From Streptosporangiaceae bacterium (GTDB lineage Bacteria > Actinomycetota > Actinomycetes > Streptosporangiales > Streptosporangiaceae), in the NCBI GenBank assembly GCA_030041195.1, contig JASHOI010000553.1, positions 1-11,889 of the forward strand: a DNA stretch of 11,889 bases. Direction: 5' to 3'. This document shows positions 1 to 6,996 of this stretch, piece after piece. Within the stretch, counting starts at the first letter, position 1. The number at the start of each line of letters is the position of its first letter. The notes beneath the pieces are model-generated. The model was given only the letters and a program-made list of their open reading frames with translations, did not search any database and had not been told where the DNA came from. The position numbers were made by a program, and so were the translations under genes.

Positions 1-116
1 GACGTCACCCCGTTCTCCGCCGCCTGCAGCTCTGGCTCGGACTGGTCCTGCTGCCCAGCGTGGACCCGGGTGACGTCGGTTCCGGCTGCTCCAGCCGTCG
101 CTACGTCACCGGCCAC
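1..116 (-). CDS. relA: N-terminal fragment, probable RelA/SpoT (p)ppGpp synthetase (partial)
   Basis: A GTG start is followed by 38 open codons running off the left edge. The encoded N-terminus begins M-A-G-D-V-A-T-A-G and is rich in Ala, Gly, Gln and Glu, as expected of the disordered leader before the HD domain in actinobacterial Rel proteins. No catalytic domain is inside the window, so the identity rests on synteny: apt followed by relA on the same strand is standard in actinobacteria. The start is supported by GAGGAG five bases upstream. The nearby ATG at 118 hits a stop after five codons and the GTG at 129 hits one after seven. If correct, the product would make and degrade (p)ppGpp in the cytoplasm during the stringent response. 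The reading frame is well supported; the function is inferred from gene order. Confidence 0.6.
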   Translation of the reverse strand, partial: MAGDVATAGAAGTDVTRVHAGQQDQSEPELQAAENGVT

Positions 117-121
117 ATACG

Positions 122-127
122 CTCCTC
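122..127 (-). promoter_or_regulatory. Shine-Dalgarno of the left-edge gene (relA)
   Basis: GAGGAG lies five bases before the GTG at 116. It selects this start over the ATG at 118, which leads only to an early stop, and shows that a real gene begins here although only its first codons are in the window. Confidence 0.6.
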
Positions 128-131
128 ACGT

Positions 132-158
132 CCGCCGAAGCAACCAGTCTATCGGCGG
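132..158 (-). promoter_or_regulatory. Stem-loop in the apt-relA gap, overlapping a possible -10 element
   Basis: The arms CCGCCGA (read on the minus strand from 158) and TCGGCGG (ending at 132) are perfect 7-bp complements with a 13-nt loop. The structure ends five bases before the relA ribosome binding site. No T-run follows it, so it is not a typical intrinsic terminator. The loop contains TAGACT (146-151), which could serve as a -10 hexamer for relA, but no convincing -35 precedes it. It could be a leader hairpin, a weak terminator for the apt operon or chance pairing in GC-rich DNA. Confidence 0.3.
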
Positions 159-201
159 TCGATTCATGACGTGCCCGGCTCCTTGCGGCCCGTGACGCCG
201 G

Positions 202-786
202 TCACACGGCGAGCAGCGAGCGGACCTCTATATCGGGCAGTCTGGCGCGGCCGCCGAGGAAGCCGAGTTCCAGCAGCACCGAGACCGCAGCGACGTGCGC
301 CCCGCTGCGGCGGACCAGGCTGGCGGTCGCCGCCGCGGTCCCGCCGGTGGCCAGGACATCGTCGACGATCAGCACCCGGTCGCCGGGCTGGAACGCATCG
401 ACATGCACCTCGACGGTGGCCGTGCCGTACTCGAGCTCGTACGACTCGTCCAGGGTCGCGGCGGGCAGCTTGCCCTGCTTGCGGATGGGAACGAATCCGG
501 CGCCAAGGCAGCAGGCCACCGGGGCGGCCAGGATGAAGCCGCGCGCCTCGATCCCCACCACCTTGTCGATCTTGCCCCGCCCGCCCTCCCCGAGCGCGCC
601 CTCCCTACTCGCTTCGGCCATCGCGGATACCACCGTGCCGAATGTGCCGCCGTCGGCCAGCAGCGGGGTGATGTCCTTGAACACGATTCCCGGCTGCGGG
701 TAGTCGGGTATGTCCCGGATCCTGGCGCTGATCAGCGCGGACAGGCCGGAGTCCGCCGAGGCCGATGGCCCGAGGCCGCTGGACAC
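202..786 (-). CDS. apt: Adenine phosphoribosyltransferase
   Basis: This cytoplasmic purine-salvage enzyme converts adenine and PRPP to AMP and pyrophosphate. The 194-residue product has the diagnostic PRPP-binding motif [13 protein letters not shown] at residues 138-150, the conserved stretch [12 protein letters not shown] around 78-89 and RKQGKLP at 102-108. Its N-terminal [22 protein letters not shown] matches the family closely, and the length is slightly above the usual 170-182 residues because of a Ser/Gly/Ala-rich leader. The GTG start at 786 follows the secF stop by nine bases. No strong Shine-Dalgarno is visible, so translation may be coupled to secF; no better in-frame start exists before the conserved region. 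It is the last gene of the yajC-secD-secF-apt run, and relA is the usual next gene. Confidence 0.95.
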   Translation of the reverse strand: MSSGLGPSASADSGLSALISARIRDIPDYPQPGIVFKDITPLLADGGTFGTVVSAMAEASREGALGEGGRGKIDKVVGIEARGFILAAPVACCLGAGFVPIRKQGKLPAATLDESYELEYGTATVEVHVDAFQPGDRVLIVDDVLATGGTAAATASLVRRSGAHVAAVSVLLELGFLGGRARLPDIEVRSLLAV

Positions 787-795
787 GGTTCTGGC

Positions 796-2142
796 CTACC
801 GGCGCTTCTTCTTGCCCGCGGGCCGGCGCTTGGCCGAACTGGTTCTTCGCGGTTGCTGCCGGGGCCCGGTCCTTGACCCGGGCGCCGCTCCTCCTGGCGT
901 CCTCGGCGCGCCGCCGGAGGCGGCCCGGCCCGCGGGGACCCGCTCGTCCGTTCCGGCGTCGGCGGCATCGGCGTCGTCCGCGACCTCGTCGTATCCGGCG
1001 TCGGCCAGCTCGGCGTCGGTCAGCTCGGCATCGGCGTCGAGGCCGGCCTCTTCGACGTCGCCGGGTCCCACTCCCGCGGCGGCGTCAGGGTCATCCCCGG
1101 CTGCCCGGCCGACCGCGCCGGCCTTCTCTGCCTTCGCCCGGGCCCGCTGCGCCGCGCGCCCACCGGAGGCGCGCAGCGCGACCCGCCGCGCGAGCTGCTT
1201 GTACTGCGGCTCGCGTTCCTTCAGCCCGGCGAGCACCGGCGTGGCGATGCAGATCGAGGAGTACGTGCCGGAGAGCATGCCAACGAACAGCACCAGCGCC
1301 AGGTCCTGCAGCTCGCCGGTGCCCAGGAATATGACGGCGACCACGAGGATCGCGCTCACCGGCAGCAGCGCGATCAGCGAGGTGTTGATCGACCGGACCA
1401 GGGTCTGGTTCAGGGCCAGGTTCGCCGCCTGGCTATAGGTACTGCGGGTCGTCGCGAGCAGGCCGGCGGTATTCTCCCGCACCTTGTCGAAGACCACCAC
1501 CGTGTCGTACAGCGAGTAGCCGAGGATCGTGAGCAGCCCGATCACGGTGGCCGGGCTCACTTGGAATCCGGCCAGCGCGTACACGCCCGTTGTGATCACG
1601 ATGTCGTGGATCAGGGCGACGAACGCCGCCACGGCCATCTTCCACTCGAACGCGATCGAGAGGTAGATCACGATCAGGATCAGGAACACGATCAGACCCT
1701 CGAGCGCCTTGTGGGTGATCTGAGACCCCCAGCTCGCGCTCGTGAACGTGATGCTGACCGCGTTGGGGCCACCGTGCACGTGCAGGTCGCTCGCCAGCGC
1801 GTCCTGGACCTTGGACTGCTCGGCGAAGGAAAGCTTGTCGGTCTGCACCTGCCACTGGGCCTTGCTGCCAACGCCCAGCTGGGTCACGATCGCGTCGTCG
1901 CCGCCGCCCGCGCCCTTTACCACCGACTGGATCTGGGTGTTGGTGTGCCCCGGCGCCTTGAAGATGAAGAGGTTGCCGCCCTTGAAGTCGACGCTGTAGT
2001 TCAACCCGCGGAAGGCCAGCGCCACGATGCTGATCACCAGGATCAGCCCAGAGATCGTGTACCAGAGCTTCTGCCTGCCGACGAAGTCGAAGGAGACCTC
2101 GCCGCGATACAGCCGGCCACCGATGACGCCGAGCCGGGACAT
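796..2142 (-). CDS. secF: Protein translocase subunit SecF
   Basis: SecF is the membrane partner of SecD and uses the proton-motive force to help the SecYEG/SecA translocon release exported proteins. The 448-residue product has TM1 at about 27-46, an extracytoplasmic domain at 47-146 beginning with VDFKGGNLF, and five further membrane segments between about 147 and 305. The family signature LGYSLYDTVVVFDKVREN lies at 207-224 and GTYSSICIA at 292-300. The ATG at 2142 shares one base with the secD stop (TGATG) and has AAGGAGG four bases upstream. The open frame extends to 2268, but that extension lies inside secD. Unusually, about 140 residues follow the last membrane helix: an acidic Ala/Asp/Glu stretch (about 350-402) and then a very basic C-terminus (KRRPAGKKKRR). 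The tail is presumed cytoplasmic. Confidence 0.95.
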   Translation of the reverse strand: MSRLGVIGGRLYRGEVSFDFVGRQKLWYTISGLILVISIVALAFRGLNYSVDFKGGNLFIFKAPGHTNTQIQSVVKGAGGGDDAIVTQLGVGSKAQWQVQTDKLSFAEQSKVQDALASDLHVHGGPNAVSITFTSASWGSQITHKALEGLIVFLILIVIYLSIAFEWKMAVAAFVALIHDIVITTGVYALAGFQVSPATVIGLLTILGYSLYDTVVVFDKVRENTAGLLATTRSTYSQAANLALNQTLVRSINTSLIALLPVSAILVVAVIFLGTGELQDLALVLFVGMLSGTYSSICIATPVLAGLKEREPQYKQLARRVALRASGGRAAQRARAKAEKAGAVGRAAGDDPDAAAGVGPGDVEEAGLDADAELTDAELADAGYDEVADDADAADAGTDERVPAGRAASGGAPRTPGGAAPGSRTGPRQQPRRTSSAKRRPAGKKKRR

Positions 2143-3995
2143 CACGCCTCCTTCGGGTTGGTCCGCGGTTGGGCGGCCGGGCTGGTGCGGGGCTGGGCGG
2201 CCGTGGCGGCCCCGCCGGGCGTCTCCCTCGGTTGCGGCCGGACGGCCGGGCGCCTGCTGCCCCGCCACGGCGACCGCGCGCCGAGCCTGGCCGGGTCGAG
2301 CCCGGACAGCCGGTGCCCGCCGCCGTAGAACTTGGTCCTGGCCAGCAGCGTGATCATCGGCTTGGTGAACAGGAAGACGACGATCACGTCGACGAGCGTG
2401 GTCAGGCCGAGGGTGAACGCGAAGTTCTGCACGTCGGTGACGGCGAACTTGTACAGCACGGCGGCGGCGATGAACGAGACGGAGTCGGAGACCAGGATCG
2501 TCCGGCGGGCCCGCCCCCAGCCGCGCTCCACCGCCGTGCGCAGCGACTTGCCGTCCCTGACCTCGTCACGCAATCGCTCGAAGAACACGACGAAGGAGTC
2601 GGCCGTGATCCCGATCGCGACGATCAGGCCCGCGATGCCGGCCAGCGACAGCGCGAACTTCTCGTAGTCGCTGAGCAGCACCACCGACAGGTAGGTCAGC
2701 ACCGCCGAGATCGCGAGGCTGGAGATCGCCACGATGCCCAGGCCCCGGTAGTACAGGAACGCGTACACCACGACAAGGAACAGCCCGGCCGCACCGGCGA
2801 GCAGCCCGGCCTGCAGCTGCGTCGAGCCGAGCTGGGCGCTGACCGTCTGCTGCGACTCCTCCACGAAGGCCAGCGGGAGCGCGCCGTAGTTCAGCACGTT
2901 CACTAGCTGATCGGCCTGGGCCTCGGTGAAATTGCCCGAGATCTGGCCGTTGCCCGTCGTGATCGCGCTCTCCACGTAGGCGATCGACTGCGGGGTGCCG
3001 TCCAGCACGACCGCGAAGTAGTTCAGCACCTCGGTGCTGGAGCCGCCCCACTTGCTGTACAGGCCGGAGGTGAACGTGCTGAACTTGCTGGCACCCGCGC
3101 TGTTGAAGGTGAGGTCGACGTCCCAGTCGCTGTTGCTCTGCAGCACGGCCGACGCCCCGCCGAGCTTCAGGTCCGAGCCGGTCACGACCGCCTTGCCCAG
3201 CGCGTACTTGTACCCGCCGGAGCAGGCGACGACCTGGATGTTCGTGTTGTCCCAGTTGTTCGGGTTATTCCCGTAGATCTTTGACTTCCAGTTGCTGTCC
3301 GCGCAGTTCAGCTCGTCGAACTGCTTCTTGACCGCGGCGCTGACGAGGCTGGCGTCACCCTCGCCATCCGTGGTCGTGGACAGCCGCTCCTTGGCCGACG
3401 CCGACGGGCTCGGCGAAGGGCTGGGCGAGGGGGTCGGCGAGGCGCTCGCCTTGGGCTTGGTCTTGGCGGCGGCAGTGGTGCTGCTGGCCAGGCTCTTCGC
3501 GCTCGCCGTGAGGCTGTGCCCGCCCGAACCGGCGGCCGAGCCCCGGCCGGGCGTTACATAGGCCGACGTGCTCGTGGTGTAGTTCGGGGCCTCGTACAGC
3601 ACCTGGCGGAACCGCAGCAGAGCTGTGGTGCCGACCAGCTTGACGACCTGCTGCGATCCCTGGCCGGGCACCGTCACGTTGATCAGGTTGGTGCCCTCCG
3701 TCGTCACCGAGGAGCCGTTGAACCCGGCGCCGTTGACCCGGCTGCTCATGATCGACTGCGCGGTGCTCAGGTCGGTGGAAAGCTGGCTGGCGCTGGTTCC
3801 CTTGGGCGGCACCGCGCGCAGCGTCACCGTGGTGCCGCTGGACAGGTCGAGGCCCAGGCCAACCTTGAACCGGTGGTGCCAGTTGGACGGCTGGGCCAGC
3901 GAGGCGCCCAGGACGCCGAGCAGGAGGACGACGATCAGCACGGCCAGCGTGGCGAGGAGCCGTCCTGGCCTGGAGGTGGTTGTCGGGGGAGCCAC
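2142..3995 (-). CDS. secD: Protein translocase subunit SecD
   Basis: SecD forms the SecDF accessory complex of the Sec translocon in the cytoplasmic membrane. The 617-residue protein has TM1 at about 13-34, a large extracytoplasmic P1 region (about 36-390) opening with GLGLDLSSGTTVTL, and five C-terminal membrane helices from about 393 to 552. These include the conserved GITADSFVVFFERLRDEVRDG region at about 462-482. The family usually has GG where this protein has SG after GLDLS. P1 carries a 148-215 low-complexity insert with alternating Ser-Pro, and two cysteines (231, 258) in a region like other actinobacterial SecD proteins. The cytoplasmic tail after about 555 is rich in Arg, Pro and Ala with a repeated AQPRT motif. 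The GTG start at 3995 follows yajC by 40 bases; AAGGAA lies about ten bases upstream. Confidence 0.95.
   Translation of the reverse strand: MAPPTTTSRPGRLLATLAVLIVVLLLGVLGASLAQPSNWHHRFKVGLGLDLSSGTTVTLRAVPPKGTSASQLSTDLSTAQSIMSSRVNGAGFNGSSVTTEGTNLINVTVPGQGSQQVVKLVGTTALLRFRQVLYEAPNYTTSTSAYVTPGRGSAAGSGGHSLTASAKSLASSTTAAAKTKPKASASPTPSPSPSPSPSASAKERLSTTTDGEGDASLVSAAVKKQFDELNCADSNWKSKIYGNNPNNWDNTNIQVVACSGGYKYALGKAVVTGSDLKLGGASAVLQSNSDWDVDLTFNSAGASKFSTFTSGLYSKWGGSSTEVLNYFAVVLDGTPQSIAYVESAITTGNGQISGNFTEAQADQLVNVLNYGALPLAFVEESQQTVSAQLGSTQLQAGLLAGAAGLFLVVVYAFLYYRGLGIVAISSLAISAVLTYLSVVLLSDYEKFALSLAGIAGLIVAIGITADSFVVFFERLRDEVRDGKSLRTAVERGWGRARRTILVSDSVSFIAAAVLYKFAVTDVQNFAFTLGLTTLVDVIVVFLFTKPMITLLARTKFYGGGHRLSGLDPARLGARSPWRGSRRPAVRPQPRETPGGAATAAQPRTSPAAQPRTNPKEA
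2147..2153 (-). promoter_or_regulatory. Shine-Dalgarno fixing the secF start
   Basis: AAGGAGG lies inside the last codons of secD, four bases before the overlapping TGATG stop/start. It is the strongest ribosome site in the window. It places the secF start at 2142 rather than at the upstream in-frame start at 2268. Confidence 0.7.
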
Positions 3996-4035
3996 TTTCC
4001 GCTAGTTCCTTAGCTCGGGCCGGCCGCAGCCGCCG

Positions 4036-4458
4036 CTAGATGTTCCGGTCCTGCGGGTTCCAGTCGTCGGCGCGCTGCTCGTGCCCGTCGGCCGAGGCGT
4101 CGTCGTGCTCGTCCTCGTCCGTGCTCTCCGGGGCCGGCTCGGGCGGGACGCCGGTGCTGGCGTCCTGCGGCACCGCGACCACCGCCCGCTTCATCATCCG
4201 GATGGTCACGCCCGGCGCGATCTCCACCATGACGTCGTCGTTGTCAAGCACCGACGTCACGGTGCCGTACATGCCGCTGGTGGTCCGGACCGGTGTGCCG
4301 GGCACGATTCCGGATTGCTGCTGCGCGGCCTGGCGCGCCCGAGAGCGCCGGGTCATCGTCATGTACACGAGCATGAACAGGACGACGATGATGATGATCG
4401 GCAAGAGGCTGCTGCTCGACGACTTCGATGCGGCCGCGAGGAGATGCATGTTCCCCAT
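4036..4458 (-). CDS. yajC: Preprotein translocase subunit YajC
   Basis: YajC is a small single-span membrane protein that associates with SecDF. The 140-residue product has a short Ser-rich N-terminus, a hydrophobic helix at about 18-34, a basic RRSRAR cluster just after it, and the family core PGTPVRTTSGMYGTVTSV at 53-70 followed by VMVEIAPGVTIRMMKRAVVAV. The C-terminal 40 residues are acidic (DEDEHDD) and variable. The open frame reaches 4587, but ATG 4458 is preferred: AAGGAAG lies seven bases upstream, and the extra upstream residues resemble no YajC N-terminus and would overlap the predicted promoter. A second ATG (4449) is also possible. It is the first gene of the yajC-secD-secF-apt run. 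Confidence 0.93.
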   Translation of the reverse strand: MGNMHLLAAASKSSSSSLLPIIIIVVLFMLVYMTMTRRSRARQAAQQQSGIVPGTPVRTTSGMYGTVTSVLDNDDVMVEIAPGVTIRMMKRAVVAVPQDASTGVPPEPAPESTDEDEHDDASADGHEQRADDWNPQDRNI

Positions 4459-4558
4459 AGCGGGGCTTCCTTCCAGTTGGGGTGCGCGGTGGCCGACAAA
4501 CCGGGCCCCGGCGCATGGTTCGCACCGGCGCTGGCGGCTGTTGTTGACCAACTGCCGA

Positions 4559-4587
4559 AGTTTAGCGGCGCACAGGCGACGCACCAA
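4559..4587 (-). promoter_or_regulatory. Candidate sigma-70-type promoter for the yajC-secDF-apt unit
   Basis: On the minus strand, TTGGTG (4587-4582) and TAAACT (4564-4559) are separated by exactly 17 bases. The -10 matches TATAAT at four positions and the -35 matches TTGACA at three. A start near 4552 would give a leader of roughly 95 bases to the yajC ATG. This lies in the 209-bp gap after ruvB, where a new transcription unit is expected. The prediction comes from spacing and consensus only. Confidence 0.4.
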
Positions 4588-4667
4588 CAGGCTACGGGGT
4601 CTGAGAAGCGATCGTGACCAGCCTGCGACCGGCCGTTACCCGGAATAGTGGCCTTTACGCCACGACA

Positions 4668-5726
4668 TCAGCCGAATAGGGTCGCCGGACCGGAGTGGTC
4701 TGGCGGCGGGGAGGCAAGGCCGAGCTGCTCCCAGGCGGCCGGGGTTGCCACCCGGCCGCGCGGGGTCCTGGCCATCAGGCCGAGGCGGACCAGGAACGGC
4801 TCGACCACGACCTCCACGGTCTCCGCCTCCTCGCCCACGGCAACGGCGAGGGTGGACAGGCCTACCGGCCCGCCGGCGAACCTGCGCACCAGCGCGGTGA
4901 GCACGGCACGGTCCAGCCGGTCGAGGCCGTCGTCATCCACCTCGTAAAGCTCCAGCGCCGCGCTGGCCACGGCCCGGTTCACCACGCCGTCGGCGCGGAC
5001 CTCGGCGTAGTCCCGGACCCGGCGCAGCAGCCGGTTGGCGATCCGGGGGGTGCCGCGGGACCGGCCCGCGATCTCGTCGGCGCCGTCGTCGCGCAGGGTC
5101 ACCCCGAGCAGCCCGGCCGAGCGGCGCACGATGACCCCGAGTTCCTCGGGGTCGTAGAAGTCCAGGTGTGCGGTGAAGCCGAACCTGTCGCGCAGCGGCG
5201 CGGGCAGCAGCCCGGCCCGGGTAGTGGCCCCGACGAGCGTGAACGGCGCGATCTGCAGCGGGATCGTGGTCGCCCCCGGGCCCTTGCCGACCACCACGTC
5301 GACCCGGAAGTCCTCCATCGCCAGGTACAGCATCTCCTCGGCGGGCCTGGCCACCCGGTGAATCTCGTCGATGAACACGACCTCGCCCTCGCTGAGCGTG
5401 GACAGCACCGCCGCGAGGTCGCCGGCCCGCTCGATCGCCGGGCCGCTGGTGATCCGCAGCGGCGCGCCGAGCTCGGCCGCGATGATCATCGCGATCGTGG
5501 TCTTGCCGAGACCGGGCGGGCCGGACATCAGCACGTGATCCGGCGGCCTGCCGCGGCGCAGCGCGCCCTCGAGGATCAGCGAAAGCTGCTCGCGCACGCG
5601 GTTCTGGCCCACGAGCTCGCTCAGCCGCTTGGGCCGCAGCGCGCTCTCGATCACCCGGTCGTCGGCGTCGGCGATCGCGGACACCACGCGCTCCTCGCCG
5701 TCGGGTCCGGGGCCCCCGGTGGTCAC
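4668..5726 (-). CDS. ruvB: Holliday junction branch migration ATPase RuvB
   Basis: RuvB is the hexameric AAA+ motor that, with RuvA, drives branch migration of Holliday junctions. The 352-residue product shows Walker A GPPGLGKT at 69-76, Walker B VVFIDEIH at 116-123, sensor 1 GATT at 166-169, the arginine-finger segment PLRDRFG at about 177-183, sensor 2 [15 protein letters not shown] at 225-239, and the winged-helix DNA-binding motif RTPRGRVAT at 320-328. GTG 5726 overlaps the ruvA stop as GTGA. It keeps the EERVV leader that resembles the EERLV of Streptomyces RuvB. The tandem GTG codons at 5687 and 5684, with GAGGAG just upstream, are credible alternative starts. The open frame upstream to 6269 is a shadow of ruvA. 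It is the last gene of ruvC-ruvA-ruvB. Confidence 0.95.
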   Translation of the reverse strand: MTTGGPGPDGEERVVSAIADADDRVIESALRPKRLSELVGQNRVREQLSLILEGALRRGRPPDHVLMSGPPGLGKTTIAMIIAAELGAPLRITSGPAIERAGDLAAVLSTLSEGEVVFIDEIHRVARPAEEMLYLAMEDFRVDVVVGKGPGATTIPLQIAPFTLVGATTRAGLLPAPLRDRFGFTAHLDFYDPEELGVIVRRSAGLLGVTLRDDGADEIAGRSRGTPRIANRLLRRVRDYAEVRADGVVNRAVASAALELYEVDDDGLDRLDRAVLTALVRRFAGGPVGLSTLAVAVGEEAETVEVVVEPFLVRLGLMARTPRGRVATPAAWEQLGLASPPPDHSGPATLFG

Positions 5727-6355
5727 GTGCGCCCCAGCACCCGCAGGGCCGCCCGCAGCGCGACGGAGACGTCGACGGCCTGGCCGTCGGCCGCGCCGGT
5801 CAGCTCCGGCTCCACCGCGGCGATCGCCTGCTCGGCGTCGCGCGCCTGCCAGCCAAGGCTCACCAGGCCCGCGCGCACCTGCTCGCGCCACGGTGCCGCG
5901 GACGCAGCGTTGCGCGAATGACCGCCGGCCGGACTGTCCGCGCCCGGCTCCCCGGCCGGGCCCAGCCGCCCGGCCAGCTCGAGCACGATCCGCTGCGCAC
6001 CCTTCCTGCCGATCCCGGGAACCGTGGTCAGCGCGGCCAGGTCCTCGGTGGCGACCGCCCGGCGCAACGCGTCGGGGGTGAGCACGGCCAGCATCGCCAG
6101 GGCCAGCCGGGGCCCGACCCCGCTGGCGGTCTGCAGCAACTCGAACGTGTTCCGCTCGTCCTCGGTGCCGAAGCCGTACAGGGTCAGCGCGTCCTCCCGG
6201 ACCACCAGCGAGGTGGCGACCCTGGCCCGCTCGCCGGTGCGCAGCCCGGCCAGCGTGCCCGGCGTGCACTGCACCAGCAGCCCGACCCCGCCGACATCGA
6301 TCACCGCGCCGTCGGGTGCCACGCCGGACACGGTCCCGTCCAGGTGCGCGATCAT
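5723..6355 (-). CDS. ruvA: Holliday junction branch migration complex subunit RuvA
   Basis: RuvA binds four-way junctions as a tetramer and loads RuvB. The 210-residue product has the N-terminal OB-fold (1-63, starting MIAHLDGTV), two helix-hairpin-helix elements ([14 protein letters not shown] at 76-89 and [17 protein letters not shown] at 111-127), a Gly/Ala/Ser-rich linker (about 131-153) and the C-terminal RuvB-binding domain (about 154-208). Length is normal. ATG 6355 lies one base after the ruvC stop and has GGAGG five bases upstream, so the longer frame to 6478 is rejected. The gene overlaps ruvB by four bases, so the three ruv genes are translationally coupled. Confidence 0.96.
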   Translation of the reverse strand: MIAHLDGTVSGVAPDGAVIDVGGVGLLVQCTPGTLAGLRTGERARVATSLVVREDALTLYGFGTEDERNTFELLQTASGVGPRLALAMLAVLTPDALRRAVATEDLAALTTVPGIGRKGAQRIVLELAGRLGPAGEPGADSPAGGHSRNAASAAPWREQVRAGLVSLGWQARDAEQAIAAVEPELTGAADGQAVDVSVALRAALRVLGRT

Positions 6356-6356
6356 G

Positions 6357-6899
6357 TCATCCTCCCGAGCTGTGGGCGGGTGGTCCGGGGGGCCGGCCCC
6401 CGGCAAGCAGAGCCAGGCGGCGCTGGGCGCCAGCCCGCCACAGGTGGCAGATGGCGAGCGCCAGGGCGTCGGCGGCATCGGCGGGCCGCGGGGGGTTGTT
6501 CAGCGCGAGCAGCCGCGTGACCATGTGCGTCACCTGAGCCTTGTCCGCCCGGCCGCTGCCGGTCACCGCCGCCTTGACCTCGCTGGGCGTGTGCAGGGCC
6601 ACCGGCAGGCCGCGGCGGGCCGCGCATACGATCGCCACCGCGCCCGCCTGCGCGGTGCCCATCACCGTGCGCACGTTGTGCTGGCTGAACACCCGCTCGA
6701 CCGCGACCGCGTCCGGCTGGTAGTCGGTCAGCCACCGCTCGACCTGCTGCTCGAGCGCGAGCAGCCGGGGGCCGATCTCGTCGTCGGCGCTGGTGCTCAC
6801 CATGCCGGTGGCCACCAGCGCCAGCCTGCGGCCCGGATCACCGTCGATGACCCCGAACCCGCACCGGGTGAGCCCGGGATCCACGCCGAGCACACGCAT
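6357..6899 (-). CDS. ruvC: Crossover junction endodeoxyribonuclease RuvC
   Basis: RuvC is the metal-dependent dimeric nuclease that resolves Holliday junctions. The 180-residue product carries all four expected acidic catalytic residues of the RNase H-like fold: D7 in LGVDPG, E68 in AVERVF, and D141 and D144 in [12 protein letters not shown]. The conserved [15 protein letters not shown] and [20 protein letters not shown] blocks follow the family closely. ATG 6899 gives the standard N-terminus MRVLGVDPG and has GGTGAG four bases upstream. An open extension to 6947 would cover the LexA-like operator and is not expected in the family. The Gly/Pro-rich C-terminal tail (about 167-180) is variable in actinobacteria. 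It opens the ruvC-ruvA-ruvB operon. Confidence 0.96.
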   Translation of the reverse strand: MRVLGVDPGLTRCGFGVIDGDPGRRLALVATGMVSTSADDEIGPRLLALEQQVERWLTDYQPDAVAVERVFSQHNVRTVMGTAQAGAVAIVCAARRGLPVALHTPSEVKAAVTGSGRADKAQVTHMVTRLLALNNPPRPADAADALALAICHLWRAGAQRRLALLAGGRPPGPPAHSSGG

Positions 6900-6923
6900 G
6901 CGGCTCACCATCCCCGGTCCGGA

Positions 6924-6937
6924 CGAACACCTGTTCG
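6924..6937. promoter_or_regulatory. LexA/SOS box upstream of ruvC
   Basis: CGAAC-ACCT-GTTCG is a perfect 14-bp palindrome with a 4-bp centre. It contains the GAAC-N4-GTTC core bound by LexA in Gram-positive bacteria and actinobacteria. It ends 25 bases before the ruvC ATG, in the only gap ahead of ruvC-ruvA-ruvB. LexA bound here would block transcription of the ruv operon until RecA-triggered cleavage after DNA damage. A weak -10-like TAATGT (6949-6944) just upstream would be overlapped or closely flanked by the site. Confidence 0.8.
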
Positions 6938-6996
6938 GACGAGACATTACCGGCTGGCCGCCCGGCGTACCTCGATGCCGCGCGGCGTGTCGCCGG

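Noticed and set aside
192..205. GTGAC-N4-GTCAC inverted repeat at the apt stop codon
   Set aside because: It is short, overlaps coding sequence and has no T-run; neither a terminator nor an operator can be supported.
2143..2268. Upstream extension of the secF frame to 2268
   Set aside because: It would lie wholly inside secD. The strong AAGGAGG and TGATG overlap mark the start at 2142.
4508..4528. Hairpin in the yajC leader (8 pairs including two G-T wobbles)
   Set aside because: Such pairings are common by chance at this GC content, and no known regulatory RNA is recognised here.
4648..4663. Hairpin GTGGC/GCCAC just after the ruvB stop as a terminator
   Set aside because: The stem is only 5 bp with a 6-nt loop and no T-run follows; too weak to call in GC-rich DNA.
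4695..5921. 408-codon plus-strand open frame opposite ruvB
   Set aside because: It is antisense to Walker A/B-containing ruvB, is low in complexity and has no family resemblance.
5727..6269. Upstream extension of the ruvB frame, giving a 533-residue protein
   Set aside because: The extra residues overlap ruvA in another frame and have shadow composition; RuvB proteins are about 340-360 residues.
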